DNA of 32,150 nt. It comes from Methanocorpusculum sp964483485. GTDB taxonomy: Archaea; Halobacteriota; Methanomicrobia; Methanomicrobiales; Methanocorpusculaceae. Both the position numbers and the translations under genes were made by a program. This document shows positions 7,000 to 14,415 of the stretch, piece by piece. The notes beneath the pieces were generated by a model, which had not been told where the DNA came from, made no database searches, and saw only the letters and a list, made by a program, of their open reading frames with translations. The stretch spans positions 1 through 32,150 of the forward strand of contig CAZABQ010000008.1 of the NCBI GenBank assembly GCA_964483485.1, in the 5' to 3' direction. Numbering within the stretch: the stretch's first letter is position 1; each line of letters opens with the position of its first letter.

Positions 7000-8125
7000 A
7001 GGATGTACAAATCCGGTATGGCCCTGTGCAATGACCGGCGCTACGGCAACCCTCGCAGGATTTTCTGACCTCTGTGTGATAATTCACGGCTCGTCAGGTT
7101 GTTACTATTACCCGAAATCCCTGCTGAAGGTTCCCCTGTTCAGCACCTATCTGCTGGAGTCGGAGATTGTGTTTGGAACAATTGACCGGCTGCATGAAGT
7201 GGTTGCCGAAGTCGCTGCAACCGGAAAACCGGTTGCCGTCGTAAACACCTGCGTACCCGCACTGACCGGTGAAGATCTCAGGACTGCGTTCTCTGATACC
7301 GCAGCGATCTTTGTAGACTCGCCGGGATTTTCTGGCAACGTTGAGGAAGGCGCTGCACAAGCATTTGCCGCCCTTGCTCCGCAGGTCTCGGACCTGCGGA
7401 GCGGCGTGAATATTGACGGCATCAATCTCCTTGATCTCTTCTGGCGCGGCAATCTGCATGAAGCTGAACGTCTGCTCTGGCTACTTCAGATACCGGTTGC
7501 CGTGCGGTTCTGTCACGACAGCTACGCAAATCTCCGCATGGGTGCAGCGCCCTTCACGGTTTCTGCAAACTTCTCCTACGCCGGAGGAGTCGGAGAAAAT
7601 CTCGGCAGCCTGCTGTTTTTGGATCTTCCCGGAACCGTTGCAAAACTTCAGGAGCAGTTTCCTGATGCCGACACCGACGCGGTCCTTACCGAATGGAAAC
7701 GTGCCGAAGATCAGATCTACTACTCCTGCGACAAGTATCTGCGTAAATACAACCCTCCCGTTGTCGCGGTCGCTGCACAGGAAAGTTATGCGGTATTTGC
7801 AAAAGCGATGATGGAACGCTACTTCGGTTCTGACGTGCCGGTGGTAATTGCGAGAAACCGGGACGCCAGAACCGTTCCCGGTTCTGTGAACTCTGTTGAG
7901 ATCAATACCGCTTTCAGTGCAGCAGAGCCGGACCTTATTCTTGGCTCCACCTTTGAAACCGTTGCCTGCCGTCGTGCGGCATTTTTTGGCATCACCCCGC
8001 CCGATCGGAGCCGCATATCGATTGCCGCCCGTCCGCTTGCGGGAATTGAAGGAGGCCTTGTTCTGATGGAAGGGGCACTGAATGCCCTGATGAACATGCA
8101 TGCAAGAGATCGGCGGGATGGATAG
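6992..8125 (+). CDS. nitrogenase component 1-like subunit, NifK/BchB-type, short
   Basis: This 377-aa second component-1 subunit overlaps the D-like gene by 8 nt and is presumably its heterodimer partner. Cysteines C12 (PCAMTGATATL), C37 (IHGSSGCYYY) and C87 (VNTCVPALTGEDL) align with the NifK P-cluster set. The first spacing (25) is identical to NifK C70-C95. The second (50) is a little shorter than NifK's 58. Extra cysteines C5 and C28 lie in the same region. The C-terminus reads RPLAGIEGGLVLMEGALNALM, like the family's closing helix. It lacks the CfbD-type N-terminus as I remember it. A cluster-bearing heterotetramer reduced by the 5166-5972 protein is the likely complex; the reaction is unknown. 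Confidence 0.82.
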   Translation: MAEGCTNPVWPCAMTGATATLAGFSDLCVIIHGSSGCYYYPKSLLKVPLFSTYLLESEIVFGTIDRLHEVVAEVAATGKPVAVVNTCVPALTGEDLRTAFSDTAAIFVDSPGFSGNVEEGAAQAFAALAPQVSDLRSGVNIDGINLLDLFWRGNLHEAERLLWLLQIPVAVRFCHDSYANLRMGAAPFTVSANFSYAGGVGENLGSLLFLDLPGTVAKLQEQFPDADTDAVLTEWKRAEDQIYYSCDKYLRKYNPPVVAVAAQESYAVFAKAMMERYFGSDVPVVIARNRDARTVPGSVNSVEINTAFSAAEPDLILGSTFETVACRRAAFFGITPPDRSRISIAARPLAGIEGGLVLMEGALNALMNMHARDRRDG

Positions 8126-8195
8126 CTATTCCCAGTAATCATAGTCATTCTGGAATATATGCTGCCATAATTCTGTATTTGTTCTGATTCTGCGC

Positions 8196-8218
8196 GGAAA
8201 CTACGTCATGCAGTTTCC
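8196..8218. repeat. inverted repeat between the nitrogenase-like operon and the acetate transporter
   Basis: GGAAACT at 8196-8202 and AGTTTCC at 8212-8218 form a 7-bp stem with a 9-nt loop, about 70 nt after the operon's last stop. It could be a transcript-end hairpin or a regulator site. The left arm overlaps a 9-nt sequence (GCGCGGAAA, 8192-8200) repeated at 8270-8278 beside the acetate transporter TATA box. Confidence 0.3.
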
Positions 8219-8263
8219 CTGTCTTGATATTTATAACGATTTATCATTTTCAACCACCAGTAA

Positions 8264-8270
8264 TTTATAG
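8264..8270 (+). promoter_or_regulatory. TATA box of the acetate transporter gene
   Basis: TTTATAG is centred about 31 nt upstream of the ATG at 8298, giving a near-leaderless transcript. It abuts a copy of GCGCGGAAA (8270-8278), the second of two direct copies in this intergenic region. Such a site downstream of the TATA box is well placed for repression. Confidence 0.45.
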
Positions 8271-8297
8271 CGCGGAAATCAACGCGTAATTCGACAC

Positions 8298-8870
8298 ATG
8301 ACTGAAAGTATTTCTACGAATGTCGCATCTTCGATCAATCCGGCACCAATCGGCCTGTTCGGATTTGCATTTACCACGATTATGCTGAGTTTATGCAACA
8401 TTGGCATCTTCGAAATGAACACCGTGATCATTGGTCTTGCATTCCTCTTTGGCGGCTTGGCACAGTTCCTTGCCGGTCTTCTGGAATGGAGGGGAGGCAA
8501 CATCTTCGGCATGGTCGTCTTTACCTCGTTCGGCATGTTCTGGCTGGTGTTCGCACTTTCAGCCGTACTGCCCGCGATGGGTATGGGCGCCGCTGCAACC
8601 TTCGTTGCCATGGGATGCTATCTCATACTTTGGGCAATCTTCACTGCAACCGTTGCCTTAGCCGCAACCGGCAAAGGCATCGTTCTTCCGGTTACACTCT
8701 GGCTGGTCTGCGCCGTATTCATCTGTCTTGCAACCGCTGATTTCACCGGAATCGCCGAAGTAAAAATTCTCGGCGGCATCATTGGCGTGGTTGCCGGAGC
8801 CTGCGCATACTACATCGGTACTGCGGATCTGATTAACGGCATCCATGGATGCAAAAAACTCAAACTCTAA
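8298..8870 (+). CDS. acetate/succinate transporter, GPR1/FUN34/YaaH (AceTr) family
   Basis: This 190-aa membrane protein with six hydrophobic segments mediates uptake of acetate or other small monocarboxylates in its family. The N-terminal family signature NPAPIGLFGF is at about residues 15-24, followed by GLAFLFGGLAQFLAGLLEWRGGNIFGMVVFTSFGMFW, the classic second-third helix region. Length and order are complete. Many Methanomicrobiales grow on H2/CO2 but need acetate as a carbon source, so an importer makes physiological sense; that link is inference. It has its own promoter and faces the minus-strand aminotransferase gene across a shared hairpin terminator. Confidence 0.92.
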   Translation: MTESISTNVASSINPAPIGLFGFAFTTIMLSLCNIGIFEMNTVIIGLAFLFGGLAQFLAGLLEWRGGNIFGMVVFTSFGMFWLVFALSAVLPAMGMGAAATFVAMGCYLILWAIFTATVALAATGKGIVLPVTLWLVCAVFICLATADFTGIAEVKILGGIIGVVAGACAYYIGTADLINGIHGCKKLKL

Positions 8871-8889
8871 TTTTTTCAAAAAAAAAGCA

Positions 8890-8917
8890 TTTTGCGGCAA
8901 CTGATACTGCCGCAAAA
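8890..8917. terminator. bidirectional hairpin terminator
   Basis: TTTTGCGGCA at 8890-8899 and TGCCGCAAAA at 8908-8917 form a perfect 10-bp stem with an 8-nt loop between two convergent genes. On the plus strand a T6 tract and A-run precede it. On the minus strand the stem is followed by a T-rich run. This suits termination in both directions. Confidence 0.65.
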
Positions 8918-8923
8918 ATCGTC

Positions 8924-10054
8924 TTACATTACTGCTTCAATTCTGGTCATCGCCTCTTCGAGTCGCTCCATTGAGGCTGCATACGAGATGCGGATCCATC
9001 CCGGAGCACCGAATGCCGTACCGGGTGTCGGGGCAACGTGCGCCTTGTCAAGCCAAGTGTTTGCCATTGCCACATCATCGCCGCCAACGTTAATGAACGC
9101 ATAAAACGCCCCCTCGGCCGGAGCTGTCCTGAGGCCGAGTCCAGCAAGTCTGCCGATCACAAACTTCTTGCGGCGCTCAAACTCCTTGCGCATATCCTCA
9201 ACACAGGTCTGATCCCCGTTCAGCGCTGCAACCCCTCCCCACATTGCAAACGTGTTCACACAACCGACCGAGTGCTGCATTACCTTATCCATTGCAGGAA
9301 TTACCTCGGAAGGAGCCGCAAGATAACCGAGCCGCCATCCGGTCATCGCATATGCCTTTGAAAATCCGTTGATGGTGATCGTTCTCTCATGCATATCGCC
9401 CACCGTTGCGATCGATACATGTTCTTTCCCGTAAACGAGTTTCTCATAGATCTCATCTGACAAACAGAACAGATCATGATCCATGCACACATCCGCAATG
9501 AGTCGGAGAGATGACCTGCCGAGAACCGAACCAGTCGGATTCGACGGCGTATTTACAATGATCATCTTGGTCTTATCCGTGATCACATCATAAACCGACT
9601 CGTCCACCTGAAAATCTGCATTCAGTGAGTAGTGAACCGCTTTACCGCCGGCAATCTGCACACACGGATCATAGGACACCCATGACGGATCGATCACCAC
9701 GACCTCATCTCCCTTGTTCAGCGTCGCCATCATTGTAATGCGGATAGCATCCTTTGCACCCGCAGTCACCATTATCTGCTTCTGTGTCACCGGAATGTGA
9801 TTCTCTTTCTTCAGCTTCTCTGCAACCGCAAACGTCAGCTCGGGAATCCCCCGTGACGGGGCATAGTGCGTCTCCCCGCGGTTCAGTGCATCAATTGCCG
9901 CCTGAGTGATATGTCCTGGTGTTGCAAAATCCGGTTCTCCCACCGCAAGACTGATCACATCAATCCCGGAAGCTATCATCTCCTTTGACCGGTTGTTCAT
10001 TGCCATCGTCGCCGACGGTGCAACTCCTGCAATCGTCTTTGACAATGTTCTCAT
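8924..10054 (-). CDS. pyridoxal-phosphate aminotransferase, aspartate aminotransferase type
   Basis: This 376-aa class I/II aminotransferase interconverts an amino acid and its 2-oxo acid, most likely aspartate and oxaloacetate. The pyridoxal-phosphate lysine is K233 in SKAYAMTGWRLGY. Other active-site residues are N171 in NTPSNPTG, D200 and Y203 in LSDEIYEKLVY, and the YAPSRGIPELTFAVA substrate loop near 64. The length is normal for the I-gamma subgroup common in archaea. Tyrosine, alanine or other aminotransferases of the same subgroup look similar, so the substrate is probable rather than proven. The start codon overlaps the ribH stop by 4 nt (ATGA), indicating one operon with translational coupling. 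Confidence 0.9.
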   Translation of the reverse strand: MRTLSKTIAGVAPSATMAMNNRSKEMIASGIDVISLAVGEPDFATPGHITQAAIDALNRGETHYAPSRGIPELTFAVAEKLKKENHIPVTQKQIMVTAGAKDAIRITMMATLNKGDEVVVIDPSWVSYDPCVQIAGGKAVHYSLNADFQVDESVYDVITDKTKMIIVNTPSNPTGSVLGRSSLRLIADVCMDHDLFCLSDEIYEKLVYGKEHVSIATVGDMHERTITINGFSKAYAMTGWRLGYLAAPSEVIPAMDKVMQHSVGCVNTFAMWGGVAALNGDQTCVEDMRKEFERRKKFVIGRLAGLGLRTAPAEGAFYAFINVGGDDVAMANTWLDKAHVAPTPGTAFGAPGWIRISYAASMERLEEAMTRIEAVM

Positions 10055-10470
10055 TCTGAGAGTCTCCGAACCATCTTCACTGCTGACTCAACCGCACGCT
10101 TTCCATATTCAACTCTCTCTGTCGCCTCAAGTCTGGTCATGCCGGGTCCGGAGATGCCGAGAGCCACCGGTTTGTCGAACTCAAGAGAAAGATCAATGAT
10201 CTTTCGTGCTGCGTGCTGCACCACAATCTGATCATGATCCGTTGCGCCTTCAATCACGCATCCGATTGTTACCACTGCGTCGATATCAGACTTCTTCAGA
10301 AGTTTGCGGATGGCAAGCGGCATATCATAGGCTCCGGGAACATAGATATGCTCCCTTACGGATGCTCCAAGGAACCGTGCATGCTCTTCTGCCTCCATTT
10401 CCATCATATAGGTAAGATCGCGATTGAATTCTGCGACAACAAATCCGAGTCTGACTGGTTGATCGATCAT
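10051..10470 (-). CDS. ribH: 6,7-dimethyl-8-ribityllumazine synthase
   Basis: This 139-aa enzyme condenses 5-amino-6-ribitylaminouracil with 3,4-dihydroxy-2-butanone 4-phosphate in riboflavin synthesis, and the family normally assembles into pentamers or capsids. Recognisable features are FNRDLTYMMEMEAEEH near residue 15, the VPGAYDMPLAI loop at 44-54 and GCVIEGATDHDQIV at 70-83 with the active-site histidine H79. Length is typical of archaeal RibH. It is the first gene of a two-gene unit with the aminotransferase. Its substrate is the same pyrimidine used by CofH (13303-14415) for coenzyme F420. Confidence 0.93.
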   Translation of the reverse strand: MIDQPVRLGFVVAEFNRDLTYMMEMEAEEHARFLGASVREHIYVPGAYDMPLAIRKLLKKSDIDAVVTIGCVIEGATDHDQIVVQHAARKIIDLSLEFDKPVALGISGPGMTRLEATERVEYGKRAVESAVKMVRRLSE

Positions 10471-10500
10471 GAGTAATCTCTGTACAATTCTGTCGCAAAA

Positions 10501-10510
10501 GTATATAGTG
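10501..10510 (-). promoter_or_regulatory. TATA box of the ribH-aminotransferase operon
   Basis: CACTATATAC on the minus strand is centred about 35 nt upstream of the ribH ATG at 10470, predicting initiation near 10480 and a leader of about 10 nt. Confidence 0.5.
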
Positions 10511-10555
10511 GTTCACAAAAAAGTGTCAACTCAAAAATGAGTTGTTATGCATACA

Positions 10556-11152
10556 TTACGCTTTCTTCTTTGCCGCTGAATGTCTCGTTTTCTGGTAGCA
10601 CCAGGAGAAGATCAGCACTGACAGCGGCACCAGCGTAACAATACCAAGACCAGTTGGTGTTTCTGTAACAAGATACCAGCCGAAGTTGTTTGGAGTGAGC
10701 AGAGCGAGCAGGATAATGTGGACAATACCAAGAGCGATAGCGATCAGCGTCGCAATCAGTACGGTGATCCTTTCGCGGTAGAAATACCATATAAGTCCGC
10801 TTACCACACCGGCGGTAAGAGTTGCAAGACAGCAGGGAATAACGGTTGCACCGCCGAGACTGAACCGGTAGGCAGCACCGATGATTGCCGCACCAATACC
10901 GATAATCGGTCCGAACCACAGACCGCCGTAAATCGGACTGCCATCACGGACATTCAGCAATGCTCCCTCGTACTGAATACTTGCAAGTGATCCAAGTAAC
11001 GACATTATGCCAAATATTACAATACCAGCTGAATATCTGATCCAGTCGGTAAAATCCCCTTTCATATCATCAAGAAGTCCGCTTCGTCCAAGGGCAATAC
11101 CTAACAGTGCTGCAAATCCGAGGTTGACACCGAACAATGCGATGATATCCAT
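10556..11152 (-). CDS. free-standing 5TM-LYT (LytS/YhcK-type) membrane protein
   Basis: This 198-aa protein is nearly all membrane-embedded. It resembles the five-helix receptor module found at the N-terminus of LytS-type histidine kinases and YhcK-type cyclase proteins. The hallmark segment is NVRDGSPIYGGLWFGPIIGIGAAIIGAAYRFSLGGATVIPC near residues 70-110, with its arginine and glycine-rich turns. No kinase, GGDEF or other output domain follows; the protein ends in a short basic tail (QKTRHSAAKKKA). It might sense a ligand for a separate partner or be a transporter-like protein. The frame opens at 11164 (MEMVMD), but GGAG placed 6 nt before the third ATG, at 11152, makes that the better start. 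Confidence 0.65.
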   Translation of the reverse strand: MDIIALFGVNLGFAALLGIALGRSGLLDDMKGDFTDWIRYSAGIVIFGIMSLLGSLASIQYEGALLNVRDGSPIYGGLWFGPIIGIGAAIIGAAYRFSLGGATVIPCCLATLTAGVVSGLIWYFYRERITVLIATLIAIALGIVHIILLALLTPNNFGWYLVTETPTGLGIVTLVPLSVLIFSWCYQKTRHSAAKKKA

Positions 11153-11304
11153 CACCATCTCCATTGTACGTATTATCTATCCATGTTTCAGTATTTGATA
11201 ATGGCGGTTAGTTGTACCTGATTACGCAAAGTATTGATCCATGCCTTGTGAAAATTCGGGAAAAATTGTGGGGGAACGTCCTTAAAAGAGTATTTTATCT
11301 TGTA

Positions 11305-12378
11305 TCATTTACGCTCATGTTCGTGCAGGTGATGAAGGTCAGGCGTGTGCGGGTGATCATGGGCACAGGTTTCATGGCTATGTAGGTGTGTGTGCTCTTC
11401 GGTGACCGGCGGGTTATGCAGGTGGGTATGATGATTATCATCATGAGTATGGCGATGATCATGTGTCACGGTCGTATGTATATGCCGGTGGTGGTGACCG
11501 CCGGATGCGGCGAAATATGCGCCAAGAATCATTATTGCCGTTGCCGCCGCAAACGAAAGCGTGAGTTCGGTTCCAAATATCAGAAACGACAGGCCCACAC
11601 CGATGAACGGGGCCACTGCATAGAACGCACTTGTCCGCGCAGCACCAAGTGTCCGCTGGGCAAGAACATAAAAGTAAATAGACAGACCATAGGCAAAAAA
11701 TCCGAGAACCAGTGCCGCAGCAACACTGGTCATACTGCCAAAAATCACCTCTCTTGCGAAAAACGCAAGAATTAGTGCTCCTGCGCCCGCACCAAATCCT
11801 TTTATCACTACAATCTCTACCGGATTTTTTAAGGAAAGCATCCGGGTACAGTTGTTTTCAAATCCCCAGGCAACACAGGCAAGCAGCACAAGAATCGATC
11901 CTGACGAGAACGTAAAACTGGTCATATCCTCTACAGTAAGAATGATACTTGCGCAGACAATCAGAATGATCGCAAATCCCAGCCGTTTATCGATGGTCTC
12001 CCGGAAAATAAAAAATGCAACAAGCGCGGTTGTGACAATCTCAAAGTTGTTCAGGAGCGATGCGTTTGCCGCAGTGGTCATGGTAAGACCAAACATCAAA
12101 AGAACCGGTGCGGCAATATCGAGTACGATCATCCCAACCACATACGGCAGATCTTTTTTCCCAAGCGGGGCTTCCCGCTGTAAATTTTTTCGTGAAGACT
12201 GCAAAAGGCTGATGCAGAACATCCCGGTTCCTGCGCCAAGATACAGAAGAGCTGCCAGAAATGCCGGAGGAATACTCTCCAGCAGAAGTTTTGCTGCAGG
12301 GGAGCTGATGCCGTAAAGCACCGCTGCAAGAATGGCAAAACCGATTGCCGCATATTTCGGATCTGGTCTGGTCTGCAT
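11305..12378 (-). CDS. EamA/DMT-family permease with histidine-rich C-terminal tail
   Basis: This 357-aa protein combines ten hydrophobic segments in two EamA repeats (about residues 10-140 and 155-290) with a soluble tail from about 293. The tail carries 24 histidines in roughly 64 residues, mixed with D, E and T (HHHRHIH, HDHRHTHDDNHHTHLH, HTHLHSHETCAHDHPHT). Such tails bind Ni, Co, Zn or similar metals. The permease body belongs to a superfamily that mostly moves metabolites, so whether the tail buffers metal, regulates transport, or marks a metal transporter is unknown. The tail would be cytoplasmic with ten helices and a cytoplasmic N-terminus. A TATA box at 12411-12419 lies upstream. 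Confidence 0.85.
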   Translation of the reverse strand: MQTRPDPKYAAIGFAILAAVLYGISSPAAKLLLESIPPAFLAALLYLGAGTGMFCISLLQSSRKNLQREAPLGKKDLPYVVGMIVLDIAAPVLLMFGLTMTTAANASLLNNFEIVTTALVAFFIFRETIDKRLGFAIILIVCASIILTVEDMTSFTFSSGSILVLLACVAWGFENNCTRMLSLKNPVEIVVIKGFGAGAGALILAFFAREVIFGSMTSVAAALVLGFFAYGLSIYFYVLAQRTLGAARTSAFYAVAPFIGVGLSFLIFGTELTLSFAAATAIMILGAYFAASGGHHHRHIHTTVTHDHRHTHDDNHHTHLHNPPVTEEHTHLHSHETCAHDHPHTPDLHHLHEHERK

Positions 12379-12410
12379 ACGTTTCAGACTACTATTTTTC
12401 TCGGTATACC

Positions 12411-12419
12411 CATATAATT
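12411..12419 (-). promoter_or_regulatory. TATA box of the His-tail permease gene
   Basis: On the minus strand AATTATATG lies about 37 nt upstream of the ATG at 12378. The 253-nt spacer between this gene and the signal peptidase gene also contains AT-rich stretches and a plus-strand TATA-like CTTCTATACT at 12595-12604, 28-37 nt before the signal peptidase start. I see no other structure in it. Confidence 0.45.
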
Positions 12420-12631
12420 CTGTGTTAGAACTGATTTTTTCAATGTTGTGCGAAAATATTACGAATATTTTCCGATCAGATAAATCAGTATCATCAAGAG
12501 GCTATTTCCGCAGATTTTTCAGATACTCTTTCACTCGTGTCTGCACACAATAAACCAGGGTTTCTTTGAAAAAGTACTTTTCAGGAAAGAGAAACTTCTA
12601 TACTGGTGAGGACTTAGTTAGATACAGCATT

Positions 12632-13306
12632 ATGTCATCAAAGCCCTCCCTGTTAGAGAAGCTAAAATCGGATGATCCGAAAATCAGTCTTGTTCGCGAC
12701 ATTTTGTCAGTCGTCGTCATTGTCGCGGTGATTGGTGCCATCCTGTTCGGAGTATCGGGAACATGGCCGGCAATTGTTGCTGTTGAGTCCGGCAGTATGG
12801 TGCCGAATATGAACGTTGGCGATCTGATATTTGTCGTTGAAAAAGATCGGTTCGGCCCTTTGATGACCTCGGCTGAAGCCCAGGCTGCCGGAGTTACCTC
12901 ATTTGGCGGTTACGGAGATGTGATTATTTATCAGCCGAACGGCAACTCGCATGTAACACCGATAATTCATCGTGCGCTTGTGGAGATCAATGAATCAACA
13001 GCGCTTGAAATGGGTTTCACCGGCAGTGCGGCGCATGCCGGTTACATCACAAAAGGCGATCACAACCCGACGATCGATCAGGGAAATATGTTCACGAACA
13101 TTGGGGTGATGCAGCCGGTCAAAGATGAGTGGGTCGTTGGAAAAGCGCTGTTTGCCATTCCTCTGGTGGGATATCTGCCGCTGCATATCTGGGAATTTGC
13201 GATTCTTATCATTATCATTTTGGTTGGGTGGGAGATTTACAGCCGCAAGAAAGAAAAAGGTAAAGAGGCAGCGAAAAAGTCTCAGAAAAAAGGTGGACGT
13301 AAATGA
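12632..13306 (+). CDS. signal peptidase I, archaeal/ER type (S26B)
   Basis: This 224-aa membrane protease cleaves signal peptides from Sec-exported proteins. It has one N-terminal membrane helix (about residues 24-45) and one near the C-terminus (about 192-215), followed by a lysine-rich cytoplasmic tail. The catalytic serine is S55 in VESGSMVPNM. In place of the bacterial lysine there is a histidine, H113 in PIIHRALVE, as in archaeal and ER enzymes. The acidic residue lies in TKGDHNPTIDQ near 143. The frame is open to an ATG at 12566, but the ATG at 12632 has the better promoter spacing (CTTCTATACT at 12595-12604) and gives the usual short N-terminus. The stop overlaps the cofH start by 4 nt. 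Confidence 0.9.
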   Translation: MSSKPSLLEKLKSDDPKISLVRDILSVVVIVAVIGAILFGVSGTWPAIVAVESGSMVPNMNVGDLIFVVEKDRFGPLMTSAEAQAAGVTSFGGYGDVIIYQPNGNSHVTPIIHRALVEINESTALEMGFTGSAAHAGYITKGDHNPTIDQGNMFTNIGVMQPVKDEWVVGKALFAIPLVGYLPLHIWEFAILIIIILVGWEIYSRKKEKGKEAAKKSQKKGGRK

Positions 13307-14415
13307 CTATCCCGAGACTAAATCACGCTGACCTGTGCAGAATCCTTGATGACACTCTTTCAGGCAGCCGCATGAGTGTATCTGATGCCGCAGCTCTCTT
13401 CCGGTTAACCGGTCGCGATGTATGGAAAGTTGCAGCTGCCGCCGACATGCGCCGCGAGGAACTGGCAGGTGACACGGTAACCTACGTGCGAAACATGAAT
13501 CTGCACGTAACCAACATCTGCAAAAACCGGTGCGGACTGTGTGCGTTCGGCAGAAAACCGACCGACCCTGATGCATTCTGTTTTACGGACGAGGAGTTCC
13601 GCGACCATGCCCGCGACGCGGCAAAGAAAAATGTCACCGAGGTTTGTTATCTTGCAGGAGTTCATCCGTCGTTCACGATCGAAAATTACGAATCGATGAT
13701 TCATACGCTCTGTGAAGAGATCCCAAATGTACATGTGCACGGATGCAGTCCTGACGAGATCTCTTTTGCCGCACGGCAGAGCGGTCTTAGTACCAAAGAG
13801 ACGCTGATCCGTCTCAGGGAGGCTGGTCTTGGCTCGGTGCAGGGAACCGCGGCAGAGATTCTTGTGGACTCAGTACGTGATGTTATCTGCAACAAAAAAA
13901 TCCCGTCTGCCGAGTGGATCAGAATCATCCGCGAGGCGCATGATCTCGGATTTAAGGCAACCTCAACGATCATGTACGGTTCGGTTGAAACGCCGGAAGA
14001 GCGTGCAGAACACCTCTCGATTCTCCGTTCCCTTCAGGATGAAACAAATGTGTTCACCGAACTTGTACCGCTCTCGTTCCTGCACCACAACACGCCGCTG
14101 GGACAGAGTGGCAAAGTTGCGTATGGTGCAACCGGCCGGGAAGACATTCTCCTGATTGCAATTTCGCGTCTGTTCTTAGACAACATGAGAAATATTCAGG
14201 TGCCATGGTCAAAGATCGGGCAGAAAATGACGCAGCTCGGCCTTATGGCGGGCGGTAACGATATCGGCGGCACCATGTTTGTGGACTCACTGTCACGGAC
14301 TGCCGGTGCAGGGGAAGAGGCCGACTACTTCAATCCAAAGGATATGCAGTATCTCTGCGATGATATGGGCAGGAAACTGGCACGCAGAGATACGCTGTAT
14401 CATATCCTCGAATAA
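13303..14415 (+). CDS. cofH: FO synthase subunit 2, radical SAM 4-hydroxyphenyl transferase
   Basis: CofH is a radical SAM enzyme that joins the 4-hydroxybenzyl group of tyrosine to 5-amino-6-ribitylaminouracil. CofG then closes the ring to make FO, the F420 chromophore. The 370-aa protein has the CxxxCxxC cluster motif at C73, C77 and C80 in NICKNRCGLCAF. CofH-like rather than CofG-like features are AGVHPSFTIENYESMI, VHVHGCSPDEISFAA, GSVQGTAAEILVDSVRDVIC and the ELVPLSFLHHNTPL stretch. No cofG lies in the window. The start overlaps the signal peptidase stop (ATGA), so the two are translationally coupled despite unrelated roles. A T-tract directly after the stop (14417-14425) probably ends the transcript. 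Confidence 0.88.
   Translation: MTIPRLNHADLCRILDDTLSGSRMSVSDAAALFRLTGRDVWKVAAAADMRREELAGDTVTYVRNMNLHVTNICKNRCGLCAFGRKPTDPDAFCFTDEEFRDHARDAAKKNVTEVCYLAGVHPSFTIENYESMIHTLCEEIPNVHVHGCSPDEISFAARQSGLSTKETLIRLREAGLGSVQGTAAEILVDSVRDVICNKKIPSAEWIRIIREAHDLGFKATSTIMYGSVETPEERAEHLSILRSLQDETNVFTELVPLSFLHHNTPLGQSGKVAYGATGREDILLIAISRLFLDNMRNIQVPWSKIGQKMTQLGLMAGGNDIGGTMFVDSLSRTAGAGEEADYFNPKDMQYLCDDMGRKLARRDTLYHILE

Noticed and set aside
5166..8125. Annotation as a true nitrogenase nifHDK operon
   Set aside because: The component-1 subunits are 339 and 377 aa, well below NifD/NifK size. No cofactor histidine is seen and no nifE, nifN, nifB or PII-like genes accompany them.
12566..12631. Signal peptidase start at 12566
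   Set aside because: The added 22 residues are hydrophilic and overlap the TATA-like sequence at 12595-12604. The ATG at 12632 gives the usual short N-terminus.
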